NCBI GenBank assembly: GCA_903231505.1
Contig: CAFBRK010000283.1
Location: forward strand, 62,001-126,000
DNA from: Olavius algarvensis associated proteobacterium Delta 3
Lineage (GTDB): Bacteria; Desulfobacterota; Desulfobacteria; Desulfobacterales; CAFBRK01
Length of the DNA: 64,000 nt
Reading direction: 5' to 3'
This document shows, one piece after another, positions 35,449 to 45,234 of the stretch (position 1 is the stretch's first letter; the number at the start of each line of letters is the position of its first letter). The translations under genes and the position numbers were made by a program. The notes under the pieces were generated by a model. That model had not been told where the DNA came from. It saw only the letters and a list, made by a program, of their open reading frames with translations, and made no database searches.

Positions 35449-35940
35449 ATGCCGATTCATTTCAATGACCTGGACGTCGTTTCTGAAGTTGCAGGACTGA
35501 GTTCCGCCTTGATAGTCCCCTGCTATATGTGTCCTGCGGTGACTGTAGCAGTGCGAGAGAAGAAGCCTTTCATTCAGTTCTTTAGAAACTTCCTGAAATC
35601 GGCTCCTTTCGAACAATACATGACGACACTGCAATCCCGATTAAAAGAACACGGCGTGAAAACGAAAGTGTTCAAGAGCATTCCTTCTCACGAATGGTTT
35701 ATGTGCATGTGGACTTCAGGAAAGCGGAAGAAGCTGCAAAAATGTGCGGAACAGTATGATGCTGTAATAGTGTTGGGCTGCGACTCCGCTACCGAAACGG
35801 TACGCGACGTGGTCAAATCAACCGACTGCAAAGTGATCGAAGGCATGGAAGTTGCCGGGATTATGAACGCACAGATAAGGTTCCATTTGCCAGGGAACGT
35901 CTCGTTTGAGAACTGCAAGACAGTTCCCATATCCCAGTAG
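35449..35940 (+). CDS. conserved hypothetical protein with CxxC motif
   Basis: 163 residues, soluble, start ATG 35449 after a strong GAAAGGAGGAGG site. The N-terminal part has V-P-C-Y-M-C-P-A-V-T-V-A-V-R, a CxxC that may bind metal or a cofactor. There are conserved-looking aromatic clusters (F-F-R-N-F-L-K-S-A and E-W-F-M-C-M-W-T-S) and a V-L-G-C-D-S-A-T-E-T-V alpha/beta segment. I have a vague recollection of similar solitary proteins in sulfate reducers but no function. The gene precedes the cassette array and could be either its first member or host DNA. Confidence 0.7.
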   Translation: MPIHFNDLDVVSEVAGLSSALIVPCYMCPAVTVAVREKKPFIQFFRNFLKSAPFEQYMTTLQSRLKEHGVKTKVFKSIPSHEWFMCMWTSGKRKKLQKCAEQYDAVIVLGCDSATETVRDVVKSTDCKVIEGMEVAGIMNAQIRFHLPGNVSFENCKTVPISQ

Positions 35941-36216
35941 AAAAAAACTAAAACATGTCGGGGGGACACGGCACCCACATATAGAAAGAGCTCTTATTGC
36001 TCGCTTCGCAAGTTTGCTGAGGAATAGAGGTATTTTCTGGAACTGAACACTTGACGGGCCTGACCAGCAGGCGAGGAGCCCAGGCCCGAGTCGCTGATGT
36101 CTGACGTAAGGTTCACATTTGCAATGATTTAGGCTGGTGAAAACAGTGTCTCCTTTTGAGCAAATGTAAACTGAACAATGTAGTCTGTTGAAATATTAAA
36201 AAGGAAAGTTGTGCGA

Positions 36217-36807
36217 ATGGAGCAAATACGAACTCGTTATGCCAAGAACGGCGATATACACGTTGCCTATCAGGTTTTTGGTGAAGGTGACGTTGATCTT
36301 GTCTTTGTGCCTGGGTTTATCTCCCATATAGAGAATTACTGGGATGAACCTAATTTGGCACGATGGCTGCGAAGACTGGGAAGTTTTTCTCGAACAATCT
36401 TGTTCGATAAGCAGGGCACAGGTCTTTCAGACCGAGTTAGTAAACTACCAGGCTTGGATGTACGTATGGACGATGTTTGCTCAGTCATGGATGCAGAGGG
36501 AATAGAGAAAGCTGCAATTTTTGGGATATCGGAAGGTGGATCACTCGCCACACTATTTGCTGCCTCGCACCCTGACCGGTCACGGGCTTTGATTCTCTGT
36601 GGAGCATTTGCCCAATTTACGTCCTGGATTCCGACCCAAGAAGCAATGGAAAACTTTTTCCAATATATAGATAGCGATTGGGGCAGAGGCGAAAGCCTGC
36701 AGTTGTTTGCTCCAACCATGGAGGACGATCCGGCATTCAAACAGTGGTGGGGTAAGTTCGAGAGACTTGGCGGAAGCCCCGGAGCTGTAAAACTCTCATT
36801 CTCATGA
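36217..36807 (+). CDS. alpha/beta hydrolase part of a split hydrolase-adenylate cyclase
   Basis: About 196 residues of an alpha/beta hydrolase domain: D-L-V-F-V-P-G-F-I-S-H oxyanion region, nucleophile elbow G-I-S-E-G-G-S (Ser), and D-K-Q-G-T-G-L-S-D. It stops after G-G-S-P-G-A-V-K, where intact family members continue without a break into M-N-S-x-I-D and a class III cyclase domain. That continuation is present in the next frame and starts at ATG 36804, overlapping this stop as ATGA. GTG 36211 is an alternative start. Probably the 5' part of one gene broken by a frameshift around 36786-36806, though translational coupling could still yield two cooperating polypeptides. Confidence 0.75.
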   Translation: MEQIRTRYAKNGDIHVAYQVFGEGDVDLVFVPGFISHIENYWDEPNLARWLRRLGSFSRTILFDKQGTGLSDRVSKLPGLDVRMDDVCSVMDAEGIEKAAIFGISEGGSLATLFAASHPDRSRALILCGAFAQFTSWIPTQEAMENFFQYIDSDWGRGESLQLFAPTMEDDPAFKQWWGKFERLGGSPGAVKLSFS

Positions 36808-37532
36808 ATAGCCGGATTGACATTGCCGACATTCTGCCATCGGTTAATGTGCCCTCTCTGGTCATTCATCGAAGAGATGACATTGCGGTAGATGTTGAAG
36901 CTGGCAGGCGCCTTGCCGAATTGATGCCAAATGCAAAATATATTGAACTCTCTGGAGTTGACCATATACCGTGGGTTGGCGAAAATTCGAATCAGATTCT
37001 CGACGAGATGTCTATATTCCTGACCGGTGATTGGCCACCAATGGAGACTGAACGTATTCTGACCACCGTCCTTTTTACCGACATCGTGGAGTCAACCAAG
37101 CGTGTAGTGGGAATGGGTGACCAGCGGTGGCGGAACCTCCTTGAACGTCACCACGACATTGTCCGTGAAGAGCTGAAACGCTTTCGGGGCCAAGAGATCG
37201 ATACGGCAGGTGATGGATTTTTTGCTATTTTTGACGGACCGGCACGCGCAATTCACTGCGCCTGTGCAATCCGAGAGGCTGTAATGAGTCTTGGAATTTC
37301 GATCCGAGCGGGTTTACATACTGGAGAGTGTGAAGTGTCTGCCGGCAAGGTCAGTGGGATCGCAGTTCATATCGGGTCGCGCGTGATGGGGCACGCTGGT
37401 CCTGGCGAGGTTCTCGTCTCAAGTACAGTCAAAGACCTGGTAGCTGGATCCGGTCTGCGTTTCATTGATCGTGATGTGTTTACCCTGAAAGGTGTCCCAG
37501 GTGAAAGGCGTCTCTATATTGCAGAGCAATGA
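36804..37532 (+). CDS. class III adenylate/guanylate cyclase part of the split protein
   Basis: 242 residues. The first 80 complete the hydrolase domain (P-S-L-V-I-H-R-R-D-D acid region and G-V-D-H-I-P-W-V-G with the catalytic His). The rest is a class III cyclase homology domain: T-V-L-F-T-D-I-V-E-S-T with the metal Asp, D-T-A-G-D-G-F-F-A-I-F with the second metal Asp, and G-L-H-T-G-E-C-E with the transition-state region. cAMP or cGMP production is expected if the two parts assemble. The gene is followed by the 37.65-kb attC site, so it would form one cassette. Confidence 0.8.
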   Translation: MNSRIDIADILPSVNVPSLVIHRRDDIAVDVEAGRRLAELMPNAKYIELSGVDHIPWVGENSNQILDEMSIFLTGDWPPMETERILTTVLFTDIVESTKRVVGMGDQRWRNLLERHHDIVREELKRFRGQEIDTAGDGFFAIFDGPARAIHCACAIREAVMSLGISIRAGLHTGECEVSAGKVSGIAVHIGSRVMGHAGPGEVLVSSTVKDLVAGSGLRFIDRDVFTLKGVPGERRLYIAEQ

Positions 37533-37647
37533 GTTTGAGGCTGGTTGCCCTTCAGAATAAGCCCAGCCGCAAGGAGACCTCTCTTCCGAAGCCTATAACG
37601 AGGGCTTACTGTTGACGCCTTATAAACTCCGTTCCGGACCGGCTTGG

Positions 37648-37773
37648 GCCTAACAAGGCAGTCCAGGAGACAGCCAGGGCCGAGCCGCTACAAAAATTTG
37701 TGCGTAGGCATTTTATTCAACATATACAAAGATCAGTGGAAGCCCTGGCTGCCCCTGACCGCCGGCGTTATCC
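37648..37773 (+). other. attC recombination site 1
   Basis: Left end GCCTAACAAGGC and right end GCCGGCGTTAT. The inner arms CAGCCAGGGC (37671-37680) and GCCCTGGCTG (37742-37751) pair perfectly over ten bases, with the outer arms imperfectly complementary, as folding attC sites are. Length about 126 bases. The right simple site GTTATCC deviates slightly from GTTRRRY. Confidence 0.8.
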
Positions 37774-37795
37774 TGGTTTTATGAGGAGAGAATTT

Positions 37796-38812
37796 ATGAA
37801 TTTAAGATATACTCTTTCATTTCTACGTATTTTGAAAATACCTGGCCTATATCCCCTTATGAAAGATTGGCAGGCATCCATAAGAATTAATTTTATTTTT
37901 GCCGCTTATGAATCGGGCTTATTGAAAGCCCTGAGCCAACCATGCAGTAGGAGGAATTTGGTTGAGAAATTACAAATAAAACGACTGGAACTTTTTGATG
38001 CCCTTTTAGAAGTAGGACTCGCTACAAAAGAATTGGCAGTTAAGAATGAAAAATTCTTTATCAAAGGGAAAAGATCTAAAGCTATTGCAAATGCAAACGG
38101 AGATATGCTCGCAGCTATCATACAGGCAAGTGTCACATATTACAGCGATGCATATAAAAACGCGGCTGCACGGATGTATGGGGAAGAGCTTGGTGACAAT
38201 CTTAATGAAATTGGAGAGATAGTTGCTAGATTTTCAAAAATGACGGAGCCAATCATAAAAGATTTCATTGCATCACTTGTACGCGGTAAAAATCATATGT
38301 CAATATTAGATGTGGGGTGTGGTTCCGGCTTCTTATTACGGAGTGTTTATGAACTTAACAGTAATGTAAACGGAATCGGCTTGGACATTGATGAAGCAGT
38401 TGTTGATCAAGCAAAAAATAACATCAAAACATGGGGGTTGGCAGAGAAATTCGAAATTCATCATGGAAATATATCCAGCTTTTCTGAAAAGGCAGGTCCT
38501 TTCGATCTGATTTCATTAATAAATATACTTTACTATTTCAAGGAAGAAGATCGTTTTGATTTAATGAATAATCTTTGTGAAAGGCTAGCCCCTAACGGTA
38601 TTTTAGTAATTGTGATGAATTTTCATAGTAAGGGGAAGGACGTTGCTGCAGCGAACTTGAATGTGGTTAATAACTCTTTAAAAGGGCTGACCCCTCTTCC
38701 GGACATAGATGAAATAAAATCACTTTTGGAACAATGTGGTTTGTCTAAAATCAAAATTCATCAATTCATGCCAGGAAGCTCATTTTTGGGATTAGCCGCT
38801 TATAAGGGATAA
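37796..38812 (+). CDS. SAM-dependent methyltransferase with N-terminal winged-helix region (cassette gene)
   Basis: 338 residues. The N-terminal 120 are helical and resemble the dimerisation/winged-helix part of O-methyltransferases (F-A-A-Y-E-S-G-L-L-K-A-L, then a L-E-V-G-L-A-T-K-E-L segment). The C-terminal class I domain has motif I L-D-V-G-C-G-S-G-F-L-L-R, an acidic G-L-D-I-D-E after strand 2, and L-I-S-L-I-N-I-L-Y-Y. Start ATG 37796 follows AGGAGAG; an open frame back to 37700 would run through attC and is rejected. AT-rich codon use. It occupies one cassette; its stop overlaps the next attC. Substrate unknown. Confidence 0.82.
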   Translation: MNLRYTLSFLRILKIPGLYPLMKDWQASIRINFIFAAYESGLLKALSQPCSRRNLVEKLQIKRLELFDALLEVGLATKELAVKNEKFFIKGKRSKAIANANGDMLAAIIQASVTYYSDAYKNAAARMYGEELGDNLNEIGEIVARFSKMTEPIIKDFIASLVRGKNHMSILDVGCGSGFLLRSVYELNSNVNGIGLDIDEAVVDQAKNNIKTWGLAEKFEIHHGNISSFSEKAGPFDLISLINILYYFKEEDRFDLMNNLCERLAPNGILVIVMNFHSKGKDVAAANLNVVNNSLKGLTPLPDIDEIKSLLEQCGLSKIKIHQFMPGSSFLGLAAYKG

Positions 38813-38838
38813 CAACCGCATCAACACGGACTGAGAAC
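38807..38838 (+). other. attC site 2, left half (interrupted by IS)
   Basis: GGATAACAACCGCATCAACACGG begins in the methyltransferase stop codon and looks like the left arm of an attC. It is cut off by the IS3-family element at about 38840. Its complement continues at 40113-40172. Confidence 0.65.
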
Positions 38839-38887
38839 TTCCCCAATAAATGTGGACACCAAAAGCTAACTAAAGGAGGGTGTCCCA

Positions 38888-39235
38888 ATGCCAAAGATTA
38901 AAGGGCCACGAAAAAGCAACCGATATCCTGATGAGTTTAAGATCAGGGCGGTGAAACTGGCCGACCAACCTGACCTTTTTGCCAAAGATGTTGCCGAAAA
39001 TCTTGGTATCCATCCGATCATGCTCTATCGATGGCGCAAGGAATATCTCGAAGGCAAATTTAAAGAGGATAAACGCCGTAAGCCGGTCAGCATCGAGGCA
39101 ACAAAAATGGCGCAGGAGTTGAGAGAATTACAGCAGCTCAAACGTGAAGTTCAAAGGCTTCGAATCGATAACGACCTTTTAAAAAAAACGATAGAATTCA
39201 ACTCCGAAAAAAGAAACACATCTTCGAATTCATAG
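38888..39235 (+). CDS. IS3-family transposase OrfA
   Basis: 115 residues: a helix-turn-helix of the IS3/IS911 type (Y-P-D-E-F-K-I-R-A-V-K-L, then G-I-H-P-I-M-L-Y-R-W-R-K-E-Y) followed by a leucine-zipper-like coiled coil (L-R-E-L-Q-Q-L-K-R-E-V-Q-R-L). Binds the IS ends. ATG 38888 follows GGAGGG. Near the 3' end is a TTTT-A8 run (about 39177-39188), a typical -1 slippery site for making OrfAB. Confidence 0.93.
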   Translation: MPKIKGPRKSNRYPDEFKIRAVKLADQPDLFAKDVAENLGIHPIMLYRWRKEYLEGKFKEDKRRKPVSIEATKMAQELRELQQLKREVQRLRIDNDLLKKTIEFNSEKRNTSSNS

Positions 39236-39258
39236 ATCGGCACAAACAGCAATATGGG

Positions 39259-40086
39259 GTGACGTTCTTATGCCGAGTCTATGGGGTGTCCAAAAGCGGT
39301 TATTACGCCTGGGCAACGCGGTCAGAGAGCTCGCACACCAAAAGGCGGAGGTGTTTAGCAAAACGTATCGTCAGGGTCTTTGAAAACAGCAAAGGACGCT
39401 ATGGCAGCCCAAAAGTATATCAAGCCCTGCTAAGGCAAGGGGTGCGTTGCTCGGAAAACACCGTCGCCAAGATCATGCGATCCAAAGGCCTGAAAGCCCG
39501 GGTCAACCATGTATATGTTCGCAACCCCAAGCTCCACAGATTTTTTGGGCGAATCGGGAATCTGAGGATTGACCAGCCGCCACCTGACCGGATCAATAAG
39601 GTCTGGGTTGGCGATTTGACATATATCCGGCGTGGAAAGCGTTTTGTGTACCTGGCCACTGTGATGGATGTGCATTCACGAAGGATAGTTGGCTGGTCCA
39701 TGGGAGAGCGCAAGAATGTGAATCTGACAAACCGGGCGCTGATGCATGCAATCCGAAAACGGCATCCGCCAAGAGGACTCATTTTTCATAGTGACCGCGG
39801 TGTTGAGTATTGTGCATACCGCTATCACGATACACTGGATCGCTATGGCATCACACATAGTGTTAACCGTCCTGGCTGTTGCCAGGATAATGCTCACATG
39901 GAATCGTTTTATCACACGATAAAAGGCGAGTTGATTAGAAACAGGGAGTTCAGAAACGGACGTCAATTAAGAAATGAGGTCAAAGGTTACATCATCCATT
40001 TTTACAACAAAAAAAGGTTACACTCAGCACTGGGATATTGTTCTCCAATTGAATTCGAACAGCAGACGTGTAACGATAAATACTAG
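39259..40086 (+). CDS. IS3-family transposase OrfB (integrase core)
   Basis: 275 residues from GTG 39259, but the frame is open back to about 39181 and reads E-F-I-D-R-H-K-Q-Q-Y-G there, the usual OrfB N-terminus. It is therefore most likely made as an OrfAB fusion by -1 slippage on A8. DDE catalytic residues: Asp in V-G-D-L-T-Y, Asp in F-H-S-D-R-G-V-E-Y, Glu in D-N-A-H-M-E-S-F. It ends with the conserved Y-N-K-K-R-L-H-S-A-L-G-Y. Appears intact, so the element may be active. Confidence 0.95.
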   Translation: MTFLCRVYGVSKSGYYAWATRSESSHTKRRRCLAKRIVRVFENSKGRYGSPKVYQALLRQGVRCSENTVAKIMRSKGLKARVNHVYVRNPKLHRFFGRIGNLRIDQPPPDRINKVWVGDLTYIRRGKRFVYLATVMDVHSRRIVGWSMGERKNVNLTNRALMHAIRKRHPPRGLIFHSDRGVEYCAYRYHDTLDRYGITHSVNRPGCCQDNAHMESFYHTIKGELIRNREFRNGRQLRNEVKGYIIHFYNKKRLHSALGYCSPIEFEQQTCNDKY

Positions 40087-40112
40087 TCCACTTTTTGAGG
40101 GGAGCATCATCG

Positions 40113-40172
40113 CAAAAAGCTGCGCTCGTTCCTCGCTCCGCATTTTGCGCCCGGTGAAGCGGGGCGTTATGT
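40113..40172 (+). other. attC site 2, right half
   Basis: AAAAAGCTGCGC...GCGC then CCGGTGAAGCGGGGCGTTATG. The end GTGAAGCGG..GTTA is imperfectly complementary to the half at 38807-38838, as expected if one attC was split by the IS. Confidence 0.65.
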
Positions 40173-40205
40173 GGTCTATCGTAAGAATTATCATGGCGAA
40201 ATTCT

Positions 40206-40535
40206 ATGCAGCCAAATACAAAAATTGAATCAACTAATAAACAGAATAAAACCTTTCTTCTAATTTCACTGATATTTCCACTGGTCGGTGCCATAATTTA
40301 TAAAATTTTCCCATCAACGCTGATAAATTTTATGATTGCCGGTATAATCTCAGCTTTCATAACTATACTTTTCTATTTTGGTTATGCATACCTATATAAA
40401 GTGAAAACGGGAGATAATTTCTTTGACAATAATATAATTCTTATTGTTGGAGGAGTTACATTAATCATTCCATATTTCATTTTTTACACATTATTTTCCT
40501 TTTTATTATCCGGTTTTGAGATCCCTTTCAGGTAA
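40206..40535 (+). CDS. small membrane protein (cassette gene)
   Basis: 109 residues with three hydrophobic helices (F-L-L-I-S-L-I-F-P-L-V-G-A-I-I, then F-M-I-A-G-I-I-S-A-F-I-T-I-L-F, and I-I-L-I-V-G-G-V-T-L-I-I-P-Y-F). Strongly AT-rich. It lies between two attC sites, so it is a single-gene cassette. No recognised family. Confidence 0.65.
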   Translation: MQPNTKIESTNKQNKTFLLISLIFPLVGAIIYKIFPSTLINFMIAGIISAFITILFYFGYAYLYKVKTGDNFFDNNIILIVGGVTLIIPYFIFYTLFSFLLSGFEIPFR

Positions 40536-40546
40536 AAATGTTAAGG

Positions 40547-40655
40547 CACATAACAAGACGGATGCGCCCGACAGGAGAAACTTGCACGGGTTATCGTTAT
40601 ATTTCTTAGTAGCTCGTAAGGCTATACCGCCTGCAGGCGACCCGGGCCGTTAGGC
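40547..40655 (+). other. attC recombination site 3
   Basis: Left end CACATAACAAGACGG, right end CCGGGCCGTTAGGC with a perfect GTTRRRY (GTTAGGC, 40649-40655). Arms GCGCCCGACAGG and CCTGCAGGCGACCCGG are imperfect complements. About 109 bases. Confidence 0.78.
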
Positions 40656-40668
40656 ACTGGAGTGATCG

Positions 40669-41034
40669 ATGCGGAACCGATTAGTTTTAATTTTTCTTGC
40701 GTTTTGCATTCTGTTCGTTCAAGCGGACGTGAGTGGACAGGCCTCCGGATCATCAGCCCAAGGCGAACCATTGCAGATTCAAAGCAAATCTTTCGGTTTG
40801 TTTGGGTATGCTTTTTCGAGTACGAGTATCAACTCAGAGCTGAATCTAGTAGTCGTCCTGCATGGTGACGCACCACCGCCTTATGAAAATCCCAGTTACC
40901 ACTACCGCTTCGCTGCCAAGGTGGCAGCTGAGAACAAGAACGTACTCGCTGTTGGGCTTTTAAGGCCCGGATACACTGACCCAACGGGTAATCATTCCGA
41001 TAAATCTGGCCCGCTGGTTATCCGCAAACGTTAG
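40669..41034 (+). pseudogene. truncated secreted alpha/beta hydrolase-like cassette gene
   Basis: 121 residues: signal peptide (L-V-L-I-F-L-A-F-C-I-L-F), then N-S-E-L-N-L-V-V-V-L-H-G-D-A-P and A-V-G-L-L-R-P-G-Y-T-D, the opening strands of an alpha/beta hydrolase. The protein ends before any nucleophile elbow, in R-K-R, with its stop codon inside CGTTAGG (41029-41035), which looks like the right end of an attC. The likely history is a deletion that fused the first third of a hydrolase cassette to an attC end. Confidence 0.6.
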
Positions 41035-41045
41035 GAGTCTCAAAT

Positions 41046-41624
41046 ATGCCTATAATCCGGATCATCGCTGTGATTCTTGGATCTGCATGGTTTTTACCCG
41101 TAAGCTGTACGATTGGGATGATAGCTGGCCCCGGAGTGATCTCCAAAATTGACGCAAGAGAGGTCGAAAAAGGGGAAGAACTCCATCATCAATTCAAGGC
41201 TGTAGTTGGTGACGGAATAGCGATGGGCATGTATGAGCTTGAGTCTCTTATCTATCAGGTCAATGAAGTTGAAGATTTCACAATTGATGATAATTCCTAT
41301 AAGGGAAACCTTTTTTTGGTGCCTGAGACCAGTGGCGGTTTTGAAACTGAATCATCAATATACAGATATCAGGTCATCGAGGACACTGGAGACGAGCAAT
41401 TAATCGAACTTAGAGAAGAATATAAGGACGGTGATAACACGATATGGAGCCGATACAGAGCACGGCGGACCTCAATTACACCATTGTCAACCAAGATGTA
41501 CTATTTTGGGTATATGTTCAATGCTATTCCGTATGTATTCGGCGGCACGTTGTCTCTGTTTATCATTGGACGACTACTTTTATTTACATTTGGAGCACCA
41601 CCAGGTCCAAATGAAAATTCCTAA
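41046..41624 (+). CDS. hypothetical membrane protein (cassette gene)
   Basis: 192 residues. An N-terminal hydrophobic helix with a Cys (W-F-L-P-V-S-C) could be a lipoprotein signal or TM anchor. About 130 mostly beta-strand, acidic residues follow, then a C-terminal TM helix (V-F-G-G-T-L-S-L-F-I-I-G-R-L-L-L-F). No family recognised. It starts 10 bases after the attC-like right end at 41030 and ends at the degraded attC at 41617. Confidence 0.65.
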   Translation: MPIIRIIAVILGSAWFLPVSCTIGMIAGPGVISKIDAREVEKGEELHHQFKAVVGDGIAMGMYELESLIYQVNEVEDFTIDDNSYKGNLFLVPETSGGFETESSIYRYQVIEDTGDEQLIELREEYKDGDNTIWSRYRARRTSITPLSTKMYYFGYMFNAIPYVFGGTLSLFIIGRLLLFTFGAPPGPNENS

Positions 41625-41991
41625 ACAAGCGGCTGGAGTCGGACACGCCTACAGCGCGTCACTCAGCCTCAACATCAGCCCCTTAAAGCATTTTAGGAGA
41701 TTATTCTGTTTCATTTTTGGATGGCGTTCATTAGGTAATATTGGGACCGGTTTTATATATGGTTCCCTGGGTCTGGCACTATTCGGCGCCATGACTTTTG
41801 CAGCAAATACACTGCCGGCTCAACTCTCTCAGCTCTCACTCCCTAAATATAAGCCCACCTCTCCTAAGCGTCTTCAAGAAGCCGAGGGTGATGATTCTAA
41901 AACTGATGCTGCGGGTAAAAATTTATTTCTTATCATGTTAATAAGCGCAGCATGTTTAGTTGTGACAGGGTTTTTTCTGAGCCTTTTTTAA
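41611..41991 (+). CDS. possible small membrane protein, partly translated from attC DNA
   Basis: 126 residues from ATG 41611, overlapping the previous gene by 14 bases. The first 30 residues read through the degraded attC. The remainder has two hydrophobic helices (Y-G-S-L-G-L-A-L-F-G-A-M-T-F and L-F-L-I-M-L-I-S-A-A-C-L-V-V). A later start is not obvious. It may be a remnant of a cassette gene joined to attC sequence. Confidence 0.4.
   Translation: MKIPKQAAGVGHAYSASLSLNISPLKHFRRLFCFIFGWRSLGNIGTGFIYGSLGLALFGAMTFAANTLPAQLSQLSLPKYKPTSPKRLQEAEGDDSKTDAAGKNLFLIMLISAACLVVTGFFLSLF
41617..41680 (+). other. degraded attC site 4
   Basis: TAAACAAGCGGCTGGAGTCG and GCGCGTCACTCAGCCTC resemble a short environmental-type attC with complementary arms GGCTGGAGT / ACTCAGCC. 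The left core has an extra A and the right GTTA end is replaced by CAACATCAG, so it is probably inactive. Confidence 0.6.
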
Positions 41992-42182
41992 TTTCATACA
42001 CCGTTCAGACCGAATGCGCCGGAGGTGCACACGTGTGAGACCTTCGGGGTTCATCGTATCTAAACCCTGGGAGCCTAAATCACGCTGCTGGAAGCAGATG
42101 ATGAATGAGTTTGGTGGCGCACGTTTATGGAGGGGAGTGCCGCAGATGCAAAGCGTACTGGATGCGATCGAACGCGGGTTAA

Positions 42183-42217
42183 ACAGGCTTCCGTCGCCTC
42201 TGCAACGGAAGCCTGGG
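42183..42217 (-). terminator. hairpin downstream of the RecA-like ATPase gene
   Basis: CAGGCTTCCGT (42184-42194) and ACGGAAGCCTG (42205-42215) form a perfect 11-bp stem with a 10-base loop. On the minus strand it comes 15 bases after the ATPase stop and is followed by GTTTAA, a weak T tract. Confidence 0.65.
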
Positions 42218-42229
42218 GGTAGTCGAACG

Positions 42230-42928
42230 CTACTTGTCTTTGATAAGCATGGTGGAAGGATCCAGAAAAAGGTCCGGCTGGGAGTCTTCCGTTTTTCCGC
42301 CTTTTAGAGAAAGAACATTGATTTCCTTGCCGGTCGGCTGAAGCTGGATCGCCGCTTCGAACAGATCGATGACCGGTGACAGGGGAGCCGGAATGCCGTC
42401 TCCATCCGGTGCTTCGTGCCGGTGGGAGCGGACAGCGAACCAGCTCCGGAAGTTATTCTCCTTCGCCGAGAGCTTCAAACCGGTAAGCAGATCACGATCC
42501 GGCGGCTCGGAGGACAGACCATCGATGATGACCATCTGGGGGGAGAAGATGCCCTGATCAATGAGACCGCTGAGACGCTCGTCGAAAACGGGTACGGAAA
42601 AACTTTCGGCCCGGAAGGTCATAATGAAACGATGGGGCAGAATGGTCTCCCATAACTGGTTGATTTGCTGCACGTGGTACTGCTCGGCCAGCAGCCGGAA
42701 TACTTCCTTGTACCAGAGATCCACCTTTTTAACCGGATCCTCCAGGCTGATATGAAGGACGTTCTTGCCCTCGAGCTGGCTGTTGAGAGCAATCTGTACC
42801 AGAAATGCGGTTTTCCCGACCCCTGCGCGCGCCGTGATGGCACCGAATCCGCCGTCCGGCAGCATGTCTTTCCCATTGGGTGCCAGAAGCCGGATTGGAT
42901 TGCGCAGGATCAGATCGTTTTTCAGCAT
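42230..42928 (-). CDS. RecA/KaiC-like P-loop ATPase
   Basis: 232 residues, one RecA-type domain. Walker A is A-R-A-G-V-G-K-T-A (about residues 33-41) followed by F-L-V-Q-I-A-L; H-I-S-L-E-D-P resembles the KaiC/DnaB post-strand-2 Glu, and Walker B is M-V-I-I-D-G. The C-terminal part is less conserved. The fold suggests an oligomeric ATPase acting on protein or nucleic acid, but no partner gene is adjacent. First gene of the core chromosome after the accessory segment; EF-G is 129 bases upstream on the same strand. Confidence 0.72.
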   Translation of the reverse strand: MLKNDLILRNPIRLLAPNGKDMLPDGGFGAITARAGVGKTAFLVQIALNSQLEGKNVLHISLEDPVKKVDLWYKEVFRLLAEQYHVQQINQLWETILPHRFIMTFRAESFSVPVFDERLSGLIDQGIFSPQMVIIDGLSSEPPDRDLLTGLKLSAKENNFRSWFAVRSHRHEAPDGDGIPAPLSPVIDLFEAAIQLQPTGKEINVLSLKGGKTEDSQPDLFLDPSTMLIKDK

Positions 42929-43057
42929 TTGGAAACTCCTCTCTTTCAGCGAAATGACCGGAGCCGCTTCACTCGGCAGGAACCCCCGCTGGACCGGTTC
43001 CGTTGGTGTGACTCCGGTGGCGCGCCCCCGGGTTTCAGTTTTGCATCCCCACGCCGA

Positions 43058-45145
<2,088 letters not shown>

Positions 45146-45234
45146 GGTTTGTCGCTTCGTTAAGTCCTGTAAAATCGAATTCAGCAGACGGTAAGGCCCG
45201 GGGCTCGGTTTCCGTCCTAAACGGTTCGGATAAA

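Larger units (their letters stand above)
38840..40103 (+). mobile_element. IS3-family insertion sequence, about 1.26 kb
   Basis: Contains orfA and orfB with a -1 overlap. Termini look like imperfect inverted repeats: TCCCCAATAAATGTGGAC at the left and, on the other strand, TCCCCTCAAAAAGTGGAC at the right. No clear target duplication could be identified, so ends are approximate to a few bases. It sits inside an attC site. Confidence 0.82.
36190..41690 (+). mobile_element. integron cassette cluster lacking an integrase (CALIN)
   Basis: All genes here are on the plus strand, small, lower in GC than the flanks, and separated by attC-like sites with R-Y-Y-Y-A-A-C / TAACAA left ends and GCGTTA or GTTAGGC right ends: 37648-37773, 38807-40172 (split by an IS), 40547-40655 and a degraded one at 41617-41680. 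A lone right-end GTTAGG is at 41030. No tyrosine recombinase, attI or Pc promoter is in the window. Orientation of genes relative to attC is the normal gene-then-attC order. Confidence 0.72.

Noticed and set aside
36040..36110. A fifth attC site just upstream of the hydrolase/cyclase cassette (GGCCTGACCAGCAGG...GACGTAAGG)
   Set aside because: Both core ends deviate at two positions and arm pairing is weak, so it is at most a decayed remnant; not listed as a feature.
42014..42307. 97-codon plus-strand frame at the end of the accessory segment
   Set aside because: It runs through the hairpin at 42184-42215 and into the antisense of the ATPase gene; no ribosome site and no domain.
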